From NCBI GenBank assembly GCA_024644015.1, contig JAHELV010000006.1:1-43951 (forward strand): 43,951 nt of DNA, read 5' to 3'. The notes under the pieces were generated by a model. That model was not told where the DNA came from, made no database searches, and was given only the letters and a program-made list of their open reading frames with translations. Every line of letters begins with the position of its first letter. Positions within the stretch are counted from its first letter, which is position 1. The position numbers were made by a program, and so were the translations under genes. Shown here one piece after another: positions 21,367-30,043 of the stretch. The stretch is from Nitriliruptorales bacterium. GTDB lineage: Bacteria > Actinomycetota > Nitriliruptoria > Euzebyales > JAHELV01.

Positions 21367-22692
21367 GTGCGCGTTGGTGTGATTGGAACCGGCCACGTCG
21401 GCCTGGTGACCGTCGGAGGGCTGGCGTCGCTCGGCCACGACGTCGTTGGCTTTGACAACGACGCGGAGAAGATCGGGCAGCTGCAGGCCGGCACGATGCC
21501 GTTCTACGAGCCCGGCCTCGATGACCTGCTGCAGACACAGCGTGACGCCGGCCGCATCCGCTTCACCGGTGAGGTGACGGAAGCGATCATCGGCAGCGAC
21601 GTCGTCTTCATCTGCGTCGGCACGCCGTCACGGGACAACGGCTCTCCGAACCTGTCGTACGTGCAGGCCGCAGCGTCGCTCGTCGCGCTCCACGCCACCG
21701 AGTCGATCGTCGTGGCCGAGAAGTCGACGGTGCCGGTCAGTACCGGGCAACGGATCCGTGAGACCCTCATGCTCGAGGCCCGCGCGCGCCGCGGCGCTGT
21801 CTCCTACGAGGTCGTCAGCAACCCCGAGTTCCTGCGGGAGGGCAGCGCGGTCGCAGACACCCTACGGCCGGACCGGATCGTCGTCGGGGCCGACAGCCCG
21901 GCCGGTCACGAGGTCATGCGCCGGCTCTACGCGCCGCTGCTCGAGCGCCACGACTGCCCGTACGTCGCGACGGACGTGCGGACCGCCGAGTTGATCAAGC
22001 ACGCGTCGAACGCCTTCCTGGCGACGAAGATCAGCTTCATCAATGCGGTGGCGCGCATCTGTGAGCGGGCCGGCGCCGACGTCGAGACGGTCGCCGACGC
22101 CATGGGTCACGACGCCCGAATCGGTCGCGCGTTCCTCAACGCCGGGCTCGGCTACGGCGGCAGTTGCTTCCCGAAGGACGTGCAGGCGTTCGTCCACATC
22201 GCCGACCAGCTGGGATACGACTTCGGCATGTTGCGCGAGACGGAGCGCGTCAACCGCGAGGCGCACGCGTGGCCGGTGCAACAGCTGCGCCGTCTGCTGT
22301 GGAACCTGGAGGGCCGGACGGTCGCCATTCTCGGTCTGGCCTTCAAGCCGGGCACCGACGACATCCGTCATGCGCCGGCATTGAAGGTCATCGAGGAGCT
22401 GCGGGCCGAGGGCGCTGTCGTGCGCGCACACGACCCCGCCGCCGCCCCGCAGGTCGCCCAGCTGTTCCCAGACGTCGAGTACTTCGACAAGGCCGAGCAG
22501 GCGCTCCTCGACGCCCACGCCGTCGTCGTGTGCACCGAGTGGGATGAGTACCGCGACATCGCGCCCGCCCGTATCGCCGAGCTGCTGGCGTATCCGGTGG
22601 TCGTCGACGCCCGCAACCTGTGGGACGCCGACCGACTGGCGAGCGAAGGCCTGACCGTTGCGCGTGTGGGTCGGGTCACACCGTCCGCGTGA
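21367..22692 (+). CDS. ugd: UDP-glucose 6-dehydrogenase
   Basis: 441 aa, cytosolic. It oxidises UDP-glucose twice to UDP-glucuronate. GTGHVGL NAD-binding loop, FICVGTPS, STVPVSTG, NPEFLREGSA, catalytic C267 in GYGGSCFPKD, and GLAFKPGTDDIRHAP are all standard. GTG 21367 has AGAGGAG upstream. Its product is the substrate of the intein-bearing decarboxylase at 16142. It runs into the Wzz/kinase gene 40 nt downstream, and such dehydrogenases are known phosphorylation targets of bacterial tyrosine kinases. Confidence 0.93.
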   Translation: MRVGVIGTGHVGLVTVGGLASLGHDVVGFDNDAEKIGQLQAGTMPFYEPGLDDLLQTQRDAGRIRFTGEVTEAIIGSDVVFICVGTPSRDNGSPNLSYVQAAASLVALHATESIVVAEKSTVPVSTGQRIRETLMLEARARRGAVSYEVVSNPEFLREGSAVADTLRPDRIVVGADSPAGHEVMRRLYAPLLERHDCPYVATDVRTAELIKHASNAFLATKISFINAVARICERAGADVETVADAMGHDARIGRAFLNAGLGYGGSCFPKDVQAFVHIADQLGYDFGMLRETERVNREAHAWPVQQLRRLLWNLEGRTVAILGLAFKPGTDDIRHAPALKVIEELRAEGAVVRAHDPAAAPQVAQLFPDVEYFDKAEQALLDAHAVVVCTEWDEYRDIAPARIAELLAYPVVVDARNLWDADRLASEGLTVARVGRVTPSA

Positions 22693-22732
22693 GCGGCCCG
22701 TCCGGACGTATGCGGCGCTCGAAGGCACAGTG

Positions 22733-24346
22733 ATGTCGGGCACGCCGACCGATGATCCCCCCGCGGTCCGCGGCCCGGGTCTCATCGGCTCGATCGCGCA
22801 GTACAAGGTCGCGATCCTGCTCACCGTCGTCTGTGCGCTGCTGGCCGGCTACGTCGCCTCGCTGCTGGTCCCGCCGCTGTACACGGCGTCGGCGGCCATC
22901 GTGCTCGCCGACACCGAGGTCTTCAGCGACACACCAGTCGATCCTCAACGCAAGACGCGTCAGCAGGCCAACCGGCTGACGTCCCGCGCCGTCTTCGCGC
23001 GCGCCGCCGATCAACTCGGCACGGACGTCACGGTCGACGGCCTGCGCAAGCGGGTGACGGTGACCGCCGATCCCGCGATCGGGCTGCTGGTCGTGTCGGT
23101 CACCGCCGAAGCTCCGGCTACCGCGGCCGAGACCGCCAACGTCGTCGCCCAGTCGTACGAGCAGGTCAGTCGGGACGCGACCGCCGATCAGCTCGCAGCT
23201 GCACAGCAGGCGTTGGACACCCAGGGCGACGAGCTGCGCAGCGAGATCGCCGACCTCGAAGCGACGGTCGCCGCCGATGCAGATGACACTGGCGCGGCGC
23301 AACGGCTCGAGACCATGCAGGCGCGGCTGGCGGCCCTGGAGACGAGGAGCAGCGAGATCGCGGCCGACGCCGCGCTCTTCGGCGCCGGCATCGCAGAGAT
23401 AGAGCAGGCGGTCCCACCGCAGGAGCCCTCCAGCCCGAAGCCGGTGCGCAACGCGCTCGTCGCAGCCGTCGTCGCCTTCGCAATCGCGTCCGCCCTGTCG
23501 TACTGGCGCGCCGGCGTCGTCGACGCCAGGCCCGATCCGGGCGCCGTGCTCGAGACGCCACTGCTCGCGACGATCCCGGACTTCGGCAAGTCCACGACCG
23601 GTGCCGGCGGAGAACCGCTCTTCGACATCGAGGCCGCGGAGGCCTACCAGTTCCTGCTCGCCTCGTTCGAGTACGCGGTGGCGCAGATCAATGCCCAATC
23701 GATCCTTGTGACCAGCGCAGCGCCGGGCGAGGGCAAGTCTCTGACCGCGATCCACCTCGCGCGTGCGCTGGCCATCCAGGGCCGCGATGTGATGCTGGTC
23801 GACTCCGACATCCGGGCGCGAGGGCTGACGTACATGCTCAAGGCCGATCATCAGCCCGGTCTGGTCGCTCTCGCCGACGGGGCGCAGCTTGACGACGTGG
23901 TCCGCCGTTACCGCATCTCGGACGCCGTGCAGCTGCCGGTGATCCCGGCGGGCCAGCCGCCTGCGGAACCGACCGGGTTGCTCGCCACCGGCAGCTACCG
24001 CGAGGCCATCGAGAAGATCACGGCGTCGAGCGAGCTGACGATCATCGACGGTGGACCCCTGCTGACCGTCGCGGATCCGTCGGCGCTGGCAATGCAGGTG
24101 TCGGGCATCCTGCTGGTCATCGACGCCGGGATCCAGCAGGATCACCTGTTGCGGCTGCGTCAACGGCTGCGACTGATCTCGACGCCGGTGATCGGCTACA
24201 TCCTCAATCGCGCGCGGCACGGCGGGCCTGACGTGGCCTATCCGCACGGGTACGGCGCCGATCCGGATGCGGGCCGCATCCGGCGTGTCCTCGGCATCCG
24301 CACGGCGCCGTACGAAGTGTCCGACCCCGTCGGGAGCGAAGGCTGA
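22733..24346 (+). CDS. Wzz/chain-length determinant fused to BY-kinase-type ATPase
   Basis: 537 aa. A Wzz-type region is bounded by two membrane helices (about 25-47 and 234-255) with a periplasm-side-like coiled segment between. A cytoplasmic CpsD/BY-kinase domain follows: Walker A SAAPGEGKS (about 327-335), Walker A' MLVDSD, Walker B-like LTIIDGG. Only a few tyrosines are present near the C-terminus (YPHGYG, APYEV), not a dense cluster, so autophosphorylation is uncertain. Expected role: chain length and export control of a surface polysaccharide. ATG 22733 has AAGG upstream; GTG 22730 is adjacent and possible. Confidence 0.85.
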   Translation: MSGTPTDDPPAVRGPGLIGSIAQYKVAILLTVVCALLAGYVASLLVPPLYTASAAIVLADTEVFSDTPVDPQRKTRQQANRLTSRAVFARAADQLGTDVTVDGLRKRVTVTADPAIGLLVVSVTAEAPATAAETANVVAQSYEQVSRDATADQLAAAQQALDTQGDELRSEIADLEATVAADADDTGAAQRLETMQARLAALETRSSEIAADAALFGAGIAEIEQAVPPQEPSSPKPVRNALVAAVVAFAIASALSYWRAGVVDARPDPGAVLETPLLATIPDFGKSTTGAGGEPLFDIEAAEAYQFLLASFEYAVAQINAQSILVTSAAPGEGKSLTAIHLARALAIQGRDVMLVDSDIRARGLTYMLKADHQPGLVALADGAQLDDVVRRYRISDAVQLPVIPAGQPPAEPTGLLATGSYREAIEKITASSELTIIDGGPLLTVADPSALAMQVSGILLVIDAGIQQDHLLRLRQRLRLISTPVIGYILNRARHGGPDVAYPHGYGADPDAGRIRRVLGIRTAPYEVSDPVGSEG

Positions 24347-24437
24347 CGGACAGGCGTCGCCGGCCGGACGACGGCTGGTCGTCGACGTCTTGTTCGGCTG
24401 CTACGCCGCGGAGCGCGCCGACCCCGGACCCGTGCGG

Positions 24438-25745
24438 CTACCAGCAGATGCCGTCGTACTCGCCTTCGGGCGGCCGGCCGATGCGGGTCAGGTCGACGAC
24501 CCGTTGGCCCGCGTGAACCCGCGCGAGAACGTCGGCGTAGCTCGGATCGGCGGTGGCCACGACGACGGTCTCGGCGTGGGCGAGGAGGTCGTCCGCGCTG
24601 TCGACCATCAGGTTGGAGATGTGGGGGATCTGCGTGAGGATGAAGTCGCGGTTCGCACCGACCAGCTTGGCCAGGTTGACGTTGTCGTCGAAGATCGCCA
24701 GGTCGTAGCCCTTGCCGATCAGCCGCTCGACGAGGTCGACAGTCGGGCTTTCCCGCAGATCGTCGGTTCCGGCCTTGAAGCTGAGGCCGAGGACCCCGAT
24801 CCGCCGCCGTTCGTCGGCCGTGACCAGGTCGAATGCGCGCTCGAGTTGCTGCGCGTTGCTGGGCAGGATGGCGTTGAGCAGCGGCAGGTCCAGGTCGAGG
24901 CTTCGACCGCGATACGACAGTGCGCGCACATCTTTGGGCAGGCATGAGCCGCCGAAGGCGAAGCCCGGCTTGAGGTAGCTGGCGGACAGATTGAGCTTCT
25001 GGTCTGTGCAGAAGACGTCCATGACCCTGCGACCATCGACGCCCTGCGCCTTCGCAAGGCTTCCGATCTCGTTCGCGAAGGACACCTTGAGCGCATGCCA
25101 GGCGTTGTCGGCGTACTTCACCATTTCGGCCAGTGGGATCTCGGCCTGGATGGTGACAGCCCCCGGCTGCTCGGCGACAGCCGTCAGCAGCGCGCGGCTG
25201 CGCTCGTCGGACGCTCCGACCACCACCTTCGGTGGTTCGCGGAAGTCGCGGACCGCCGAACCCTCCCGCAGGAACTCAGGGTTGACGCAGACGCCGAAAT
25301 GCCGCCCGGCCTGCTTGCCGGAGGCCGACTCGAGGATGGGCAGCGCCACGTCGCTGGTAGTGCCGGGAAGCAGCGTGCTGCGCAAGACGACGACGAAGAA
25401 CTCGTCACGTTCGCGCAGTGCGTCGCCGATCTCCTCACAGACCCGGCGCAGGTGGGTGAGGTCCAGGCTGCCGTTGGGCTGGCTCGGTGTCCCGACGCAC
25501 ACGAACGCGAGATCGGTGTTCCGGATTGCATCGGCGCACGACGAGGTCGCACGCAGGCGTCCATCGCGGACGCCGTCGGCCACAAGGTCGCCAACGCCGT
25601 CTTCGATCACGGGGGACCGACCGGCGTTGATCAGGTCGACCTTCACCGGGTTCATGTCGACGCCGACGATCTCGTGTCCCTCGTCGGACAGGCATGCGGC
25701 GGTGACTGCGCCGACATAACCCAGGCCGAAGATGCTGATTCTCAT
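24438..25745 (-). CDS. GDP-mannose/UDP-sugar 6-dehydrogenase (AlgD-like)
   Basis: 435 aa. ISIFGLGYVGAV, FVCVGTPSQPNG, STLLPGTT, NPEFLREGSA, catalytic C268 in GFAFGGSCLPKD, LGLSFKAGTDDLRESP and a C-terminal EGxCW-type end (EYDGICW) match GDP-mannose dehydrogenase (AlgD), which makes GDP-mannuronate, more closely than Ugd. A UDP-sugar substrate remains possible. ATG 25745 has AGAGGAAA upstream. It converges on the Wzz/kinase gene, so two nucleotide-sugar dehydrogenases bracket the kinase. Confidence 0.85.
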   Translation of the reverse strand: MRISIFGLGYVGAVTAACLSDEGHEIVGVDMNPVKVDLINAGRSPVIEDGVGDLVADGVRDGRLRATSSCADAIRNTDLAFVCVGTPSQPNGSLDLTHLRRVCEEIGDALRERDEFFVVVLRSTLLPGTTSDVALPILESASGKQAGRHFGVCVNPEFLREGSAVRDFREPPKVVVGASDERSRALLTAVAEQPGAVTIQAEIPLAEMVKYADNAWHALKVSFANEIGSLAKAQGVDGRRVMDVFCTDQKLNLSASYLKPGFAFGGSCLPKDVRALSYRGRSLDLDLPLLNAILPSNAQQLERAFDLVTADERRRIGVLGLSFKAGTDDLRESPTVDLVERLIGKGYDLAIFDDNVNLAKLVGANRDFILTQIPHISNLMVDSADDLLAHAETVVVATADPSYADVLARVHAGQRVVDLTRIGRPPEGEYDGICW

Positions 25746-25880
25746 GGCGCTTTCCTCTGCTGCGAGTTGGCGTCGAAGTACATGTGTGGCCGGCGAGTCG
25801 GAGGTCGCGGCCGAAGAAAGCGTAGTACTCGCTCCCAAGGGACCAACGTCCAGTCGCGCGAAGGCTTAAGGGGACGCAGC

Positions 25881-25917
25881 ACTGTTTGCGGACGCCGGTC
25901 GTTCGCGAACAGCGCAG
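25881..25917 (-). terminator. Hairpin downstream of the VIT1-family gene
   Basis: CTGTTTGCG / CGCGAACAG stem (8 of 9 pairs, one G-T) with further GC pairing outside and a 13-nt loop, lying between the stop of the VIT1 gene and the start of the AlgD-like gene on the same strand. Confidence 0.45.
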
Positions 25918-25930
25918 CCCGGTCGGTCGG

Positions 25931-27043
25931 CTACCCGATGGTCACGCCGATGGCCGAGCCGATGCCGAAGGTGACCGCGGCGGCCGCCCAGCCGATCGCG
26001 AGCTGACGCACACCCGATGACAGCGCGCCGCGGCCGGTGAAGATCGTGATCGCGGCGCCGAGGGCGAACAGGCCCAGTCCACTACCGAGCACCGCCAGCA
26101 CCACGGCTGGGGCACCGCTGGTGAACACGTACGGCAGCACGGGCACCACCGCACCCAGCGCGAACAAGAGAAACGATGCGACCGCGGCGACCATCGGCGA
26201 ACCGCCGAGCTCGCCGGGGTCGATGCCCAGCTCCTCACGCGCCTTGACGTCCAGCGCCGTTTCGCGGTCGGCCATGAGATGCTCGGCAACCGCGCCGGCG
26301 TCCTCGGCCGACATCCCCTTGGCCTGGTAGATCAGGCGCAGCTCTTCCATCTCCTCTTCTGGAAACGTGTCAAGCTCGTCGGACTCGATCTCGAGCTGGC
26401 GCTCGGCCGCCTCACGTGAGCTGCGCACCGAGATCCACTCGCCCATGGCCATCGAGATCGCGCCGGCCAGCAGGCCCGCAAGGCCGGTGATCAGGATCGT
26501 CCGCGGCGCGAGCGCTGCGCCGGCCACGCCCATGACCAGGCTGAGGTTCGAGACGAGCCCGTCGTTGGCGCCCAGCACGGCTGCACGCAGCGCGTTCCCT
26601 CCGACCGACCGGTGGCGGCCCTCCAGCCGTGCGAGCGCGTCGCCGGGCAGTCCACCGGTCTCCAGCTCGCGCAGCACGCGCGCATGCGAGCGCTCGTCAC
26701 CGGGCAGCGAGGTGCCGGCCGCTTCGGGTTGGTCGTCGTACATCCGCCGACCATCGCGTTCCTGCTGCGAGATCGCGGGCAGCACCCACTGGGGCCCCAG
26801 ACGCCGGGCCAGCCAGATCAGCGAACGCGCCTGCCACGTCGGTCCGCGTGGCACCTTCGTCGCACCCTCCGCCTCGAGTCGCTGCGCCCAGAACGCCGCG
26901 TGCCGTTCCTCGGTCTCGGCCAGCGACAGGTAGACCTTGGTGAGCTCGGCGTTGTCCTCGCCGTCGGCCATTGCGCGATAGATCGCGGCGCCGTCGATCT
27001 CACCCTGCAGGTTGCGTCGGTACCGTGCGGCGTCACCGCTCAT
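25931..27043 (-). CDS. VIT1/CCC1-family iron/manganese transporter with N-terminal ferritin-like domain
   Basis: 370 aa. The N-terminal about 130 residues look like a rubrerythrin/ferritin-like four-helix domain with metal ligands in GEIDGAAIY, AETEERHAAF and DERSHARVL. The C-terminal part is a VIT1 membrane domain: GANDGLVSNLSLVMGVAGA, AISMAMGEWISV, then three hydrophobic helices. It probably moves Fe2+ or Mn2+ across the membrane. ATG 27043 overlaps the RibD-C gene by 11 nt with GGAG upstream, so both are translated together. Confidence 0.88.
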   Translation of the reverse strand: MSGDAARYRRNLQGEIDGAAIYRAMADGEDNAELTKVYLSLAETEERHAAFWAQRLEAEGATKVPRGPTWQARSLIWLARRLGPQWVLPAISQQERDGRRMYDDQPEAAGTSLPGDERSHARVLRELETGGLPGDALARLEGRHRSVGGNALRAAVLGANDGLVSNLSLVMGVAGAALAPRTILITGLAGLLAGAISMAMGEWISVRSSREAAERQLEIESDELDTFPEEEMEELRLIYQAKGMSAEDAGAVAEHLMADRETALDVKAREELGIDPGELGGSPMVAAVASFLLFALGAVVPVLPYVFTSGAPAVVLAVLGSGLGLFALGAAITIFTGRGALSSGVRQLAIGWAAAAVTFGIGSAIGVTIG

Positions 27044-27773
27044 CCGAGCTCCGGACCGCGTAGCGTGCGTAGATCTCTCCATCCTGCTCGCACAGGCTCC
27101 GCAGGTCCAGCGCGACGCCGGGCGCCGGCGGCGAAACGATCCCGCGCCCCGACGTGCCGGTCAGGACCGGTGCGAGCGTGATGCACAGCTCGTCGACGAG
27201 CCCGGTCGCCAGCAGCGCCGTGTTCAGCGAGGGGCCGCCTTCGCAGATGACGTGATGGATGCCGTGGTCCTCTGCGAGCATGCGCAGCCCCCCGGCGAGA
27301 TCGACATCGTCGTGACCGGCGACCACGAGGCGCGCGTGTCGGGCGAGCTCGGCGCTGGCGTTCGACACCGACGCCGCCGCCGTCAGCACGATGGTCGGGG
27401 TGACTGCTTCCGCGAACAGTGGCGTCGAGGGATCGAGCTCGAGCGAGCGGCTGACGACGACGATCGCGGCCGGCGCGGGACGGCCGTCGGCACGGCGGCG
27501 CGCTGCCAGGTCGGCCGGGAGCCGGTGCGGCCCGTAGCCTTCGGCCCGTGCGGTGCCTGCCCCGACGAGCACGCCGTCGGCGAGCGCGCGCAGGGCGCGG
27601 TACACCTGGAAGTCGCCGTCGCCGCCCAAGTCGCCCGACAGCCCGTCGTCGCCGGTCACGCGACCGTCGACGCTGGACACCATGTTGATCCGGACGAAGC
27701 CCGTAGGCTGCTCGACGCGGTATACGTCGTAGGGCGACACGTCGTCGAGCGGGAGAGGCACTAGTTGGCGCAT
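27033..27773 (-). CDS. RibD C-terminal domain (dihydrofolate reductase-like) pyrimidine reductase family protein
   Basis: 246 aa. FVRINMVSSVDGRVTG, ADGVLVGAGTARAEGYGP, ICEGGPSLNTALLATGLVDE and LAPVLTG are motifs of the RibD-C NADPH-dependent reductase fold. There is no deaminase domain and no riboflavin genes nearby, so a riboflavin role is not assured; actinobacteria often carry such stand-alone copies. ATG 27773 is the first good start. It lies head-to-head with mutY. Confidence 0.85.
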   Translation of the reverse strand: MRQLVPLPLDDVSPYDVYRVEQPTGFVRINMVSSVDGRVTGDDGLSGDLGGDGDFQVYRALRALADGVLVGAGTARAEGYGPHRLPADLAARRRADGRPAPAAIVVVSRSLELDPSTPLFAEAVTPTIVLTAAASVSNASAELARHARLVVAGHDDVDLAGGLRMLAEDHGIHHVICEGGPSLNTALLATGLVDELCITLAPVLTGTSGRGIVSPPAPGVALDLRSLCEQDGEIYARYAVRSSDER

Positions 27774-28673
27774 GGTGAGGACCGTAGCGCGGCGTCGAGG
27801 TCGACGGCGTTGCGCTCGGGGCTGCAGGCCTGGTTCGTGCGACGCCGCCGCGAACTGCCGTGGCGCAACACCCGCGATCCGTACCGGGTCCTCGTCAGCG
27901 AGATCATGCTCCAGCAGACCCAGGCGGCACGGGTCGTCCCGGCGTACGACGCGTTCCTCGACCGGTTCGCAACGCTGGAGGATCTGGCGGCGGCGCCGAC
28001 CGCCGCGGTGGTCGAGCAGTGGCGCGGACTGGGCTACAACCGCCGCGCGGTGCACCTGCAACGCAGCGCCCGTGCCGTGGTCGAACGGCACGGTGGGATC
28101 ATGCCCGACACCATCGCTGCGCTGGTCGCGCTGCCCGGCATCGGGCCGTACACGGCGCGGGCAATCCTCGTCTTCGCCTACGAGCGGCCGGTCGCCGCCG
28201 TCGACGTGAACGTCGCGCGAGTCGTGCAGCGCGCGGTCTCCGGCAGCCCCTTGACGCCGTCGCAACGGCAGGACGTCGCTGACGGGCTCGTCGCCGGTGC
28301 CCCGTGGATGATGGCTCAGGCACTGATCGAGCTTGGCGCACGCCATTGCACGGCGCGCGCTCCGCGGTGCGACACGTGTCCAATCGCACGATCGTGCATG
28401 TGGCAGCTGTCCGGTGGCACGACGCCGGATCCTGCGGCCCGCAACCGCCCGGCGTCTGCGCCGTTCACCGGCTCGAACCGCTACCACCGCGGACGGCTGC
28501 TCGACGCGCTGCGTACCGGCCCGGTCGCTCCGGAGCACGTCGCTGTCGTCGCCCAGACCGACGATCAGGCGCGTGCGAGGCGCCTGGCAGACGACCTGGT
28601 CGCCGACGGTCTCGCCACGTGGTCGCTGGGTAGGCTCACGCTTCCCGAACGCGAAAGTGAAGGACAGATGTGA
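27765..28673 (+). CDS. mutY: A/G-specific adenine glycosylase
   Basis: 302 aa, about the length of other actinobacterial MutY proteins. Removes A mispaired with 8-oxoG. Seen: ELPWR, catalytic Glu46 in SEIMLQQTQ, HhH LPGIGPYTARAI, catalytic Asp147 in VDVNV, and a 4Fe-4S cluster C195-X6-C202-X2-C205-X5-C211. The start is uncertain: TTG 27765 overlaps the divergent RibD-C start by 9 bp, while TTG 27810 (MRSGLQAWFV) gives a more normal N-terminus. The stop overlaps the next gene. Confidence 0.92.
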   Translation: MAHGEDRSAASRSTALRSGLQAWFVRRRRELPWRNTRDPYRVLVSEIMLQQTQAARVVPAYDAFLDRFATLEDLAAAPTAAVVEQWRGLGYNRRAVHLQRSARAVVERHGGIMPDTIAALVALPGIGPYTARAILVFAYERPVAAVDVNVARVVQRAVSGSPLTPSQRQDVADGLVAGAPWMMAQALIELGARHCTARAPRCDTCPIARSCMWQLSGGTTPDPAARNRPASAPFTGSNRYHRGRLLDALRTGPVAPEHVAVVAQTDDQARARRLADDLVADGLATWSLGRLTLPERESEGQM

Positions 28674-29878
28674 GCAGGTTCGACCTCGGATCGCTGCGGT
28701 CGCGCGACGAGCTGACCGCGGCGGGCAAGGAGCTGGCGGCGCAGATCAAATCCGACGATGTCGCGTCGCTGGCCGCCGCCGTTTCGTTCAAGATCGTGCT
28801 GGCGCTGTTCCCCGCGCTGCTGGCCGCCGTCGCGATATTCGCGATGGTGACCGATCCCGACGAGCTGACCGCGCTGCTCGGCAACCTCCCCGGCAACGTC
28901 ACAGAGATCGTCCGGCCGCAGCTCGAGGAGTTCATCAGGAGAGCAGAGTCCGGGGGGATCGCCGTCGGAGGTATCGCGGTCGGGCTCTGGGCGGCATCCG
29001 GTGCGGCCGCCACCCTCAACAAGTCGCTCAGTCGCGCCAACGACATCGACGACGATCGTACGCTGGTGACGGCGCGTGCCAGTGCGCTCGCCGTGACGGT
29101 CGCGCTCCTCGTCGCACTTCTCGGGATCTCCGTCCTCCTGGTCGCCGGTGGCACGATCGAGGACAATGTGCTGGCGTCGCTGCCGCTCACCGACACCGCC
29201 CGCAGCGGCCTCGACGTCGTGTCGACCGTGGCCCGCTATCTGCTCGCGGTCGTCCTGCTCATGATCCTCTTCGCGTTCATCTACTGGATCGGCCCCGACT
29301 TCGAGCGGCGGCCGCGGTGGCTGTTGATCACGCCCGGCGCTGCGTTGGCAGTCGTCACCTGGCTGCTCGCGTCGGCCGTGTTCGGCTGGTACGTGGCGAA
29401 CTTCGGCGGCTACGGCGAGGGCTCGATCTACGGTTCCCTGGGTAGCGCGATCGTCTTCATGCTCTGGCTGCAGCTGTCGATGTTCGCGTTGCTGCTCGGT
29501 GCCGAGGTCAACCAGGTCCTGCGGCTCCGCGCGCGCCGGCGGGCCTCGGCCACCGTCGCTGTGGACACCGAGCGCGAAGAGGCGCGCGGTTCCGCTCGCA
29601 CGGCCGCCGCGCAGTCCGGCGCCACCCGGCGCATATCGGGCGCCGGGCTCCGGCCCGAGGCGGGCCAGTCGCCGGGCCGCGCGGTCGCCGTACTGGAGCA
29701 CGCGGACGCGACAGCAGCCGGAGAACCGCAGGACGCAGGCAGCTCACCCGGCGCTCCACACCGGGTATCAGCCGACGTCCGGCAGGTGCCGACCGAGACC
29801 TTCGTCGCCGCCGGAATCGCGGCGGTGTCGAGCCTCGTGGGGCTCATGGGGCTGCTGCGACGTCTGAAAGCCGACTGA
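28670..29878 (+). CDS. YihY/BrkB-family inner membrane protein
   Basis: 402 aa. About six membrane helices in the first 285 residues with family motifs ASLAAAVSFKIVLALFPALL, VGLWAASGA, YWIGPDF, YGSLGSAIVFMLWLQLS and LLGAEVN. The role of YihY proteins is not settled. An Ala/Arg/Gly-rich cytoplasmic tail of about 100 residues ends in another hydrophobic stretch (about 372-395), an extension beyond the usual family length of about 300. GTG 28670 overlaps the mutY stop with AAGGA upstream. Confidence 0.85.
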   Translation: MSRFDLGSLRSRDELTAAGKELAAQIKSDDVASLAAAVSFKIVLALFPALLAAVAIFAMVTDPDELTALLGNLPGNVTEIVRPQLEEFIRRAESGGIAVGGIAVGLWAASGAAATLNKSLSRANDIDDDRTLVTARASALAVTVALLVALLGISVLLVAGGTIEDNVLASLPLTDTARSGLDVVSTVARYLLAVVLLMILFAFIYWIGPDFERRPRWLLITPGAALAVVTWLLASAVFGWYVANFGGYGEGSIYGSLGSAIVFMLWLQLSMFALLLGAEVNQVLRLRARRRASATVAVDTEREEARGSARTAAAQSGATRRISGAGLRPEAGQSPGRAVAVLEHADATAAGEPQDAGSSPGAPHRVSADVRQVPTETFVAAGIAAVSSLVGLMGLLRRLKAD

Positions 29879-30043
29879 TCCGGGGAAAGGACGACGAGGA
29901 CGAGTAGCCTGTCGGGCGCACGACACGGCGGGCGACACCGACGGCAGGGGGAAGGAGCGCAGCCGGAGCGCCTCGGCCGGTGACGAGGCGGTAGGACGTC
30001 TGACGCTGCACCGTGGCAGCACGTGGAGAGCAAGGGGTACTGG

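Noticed and set aside
25931-27043. Two separate genes (rubrerythrin and VIT1)
   Set aside because: The frame is continuous with no internal ribosome binding site, and this fusion is a known architecture.
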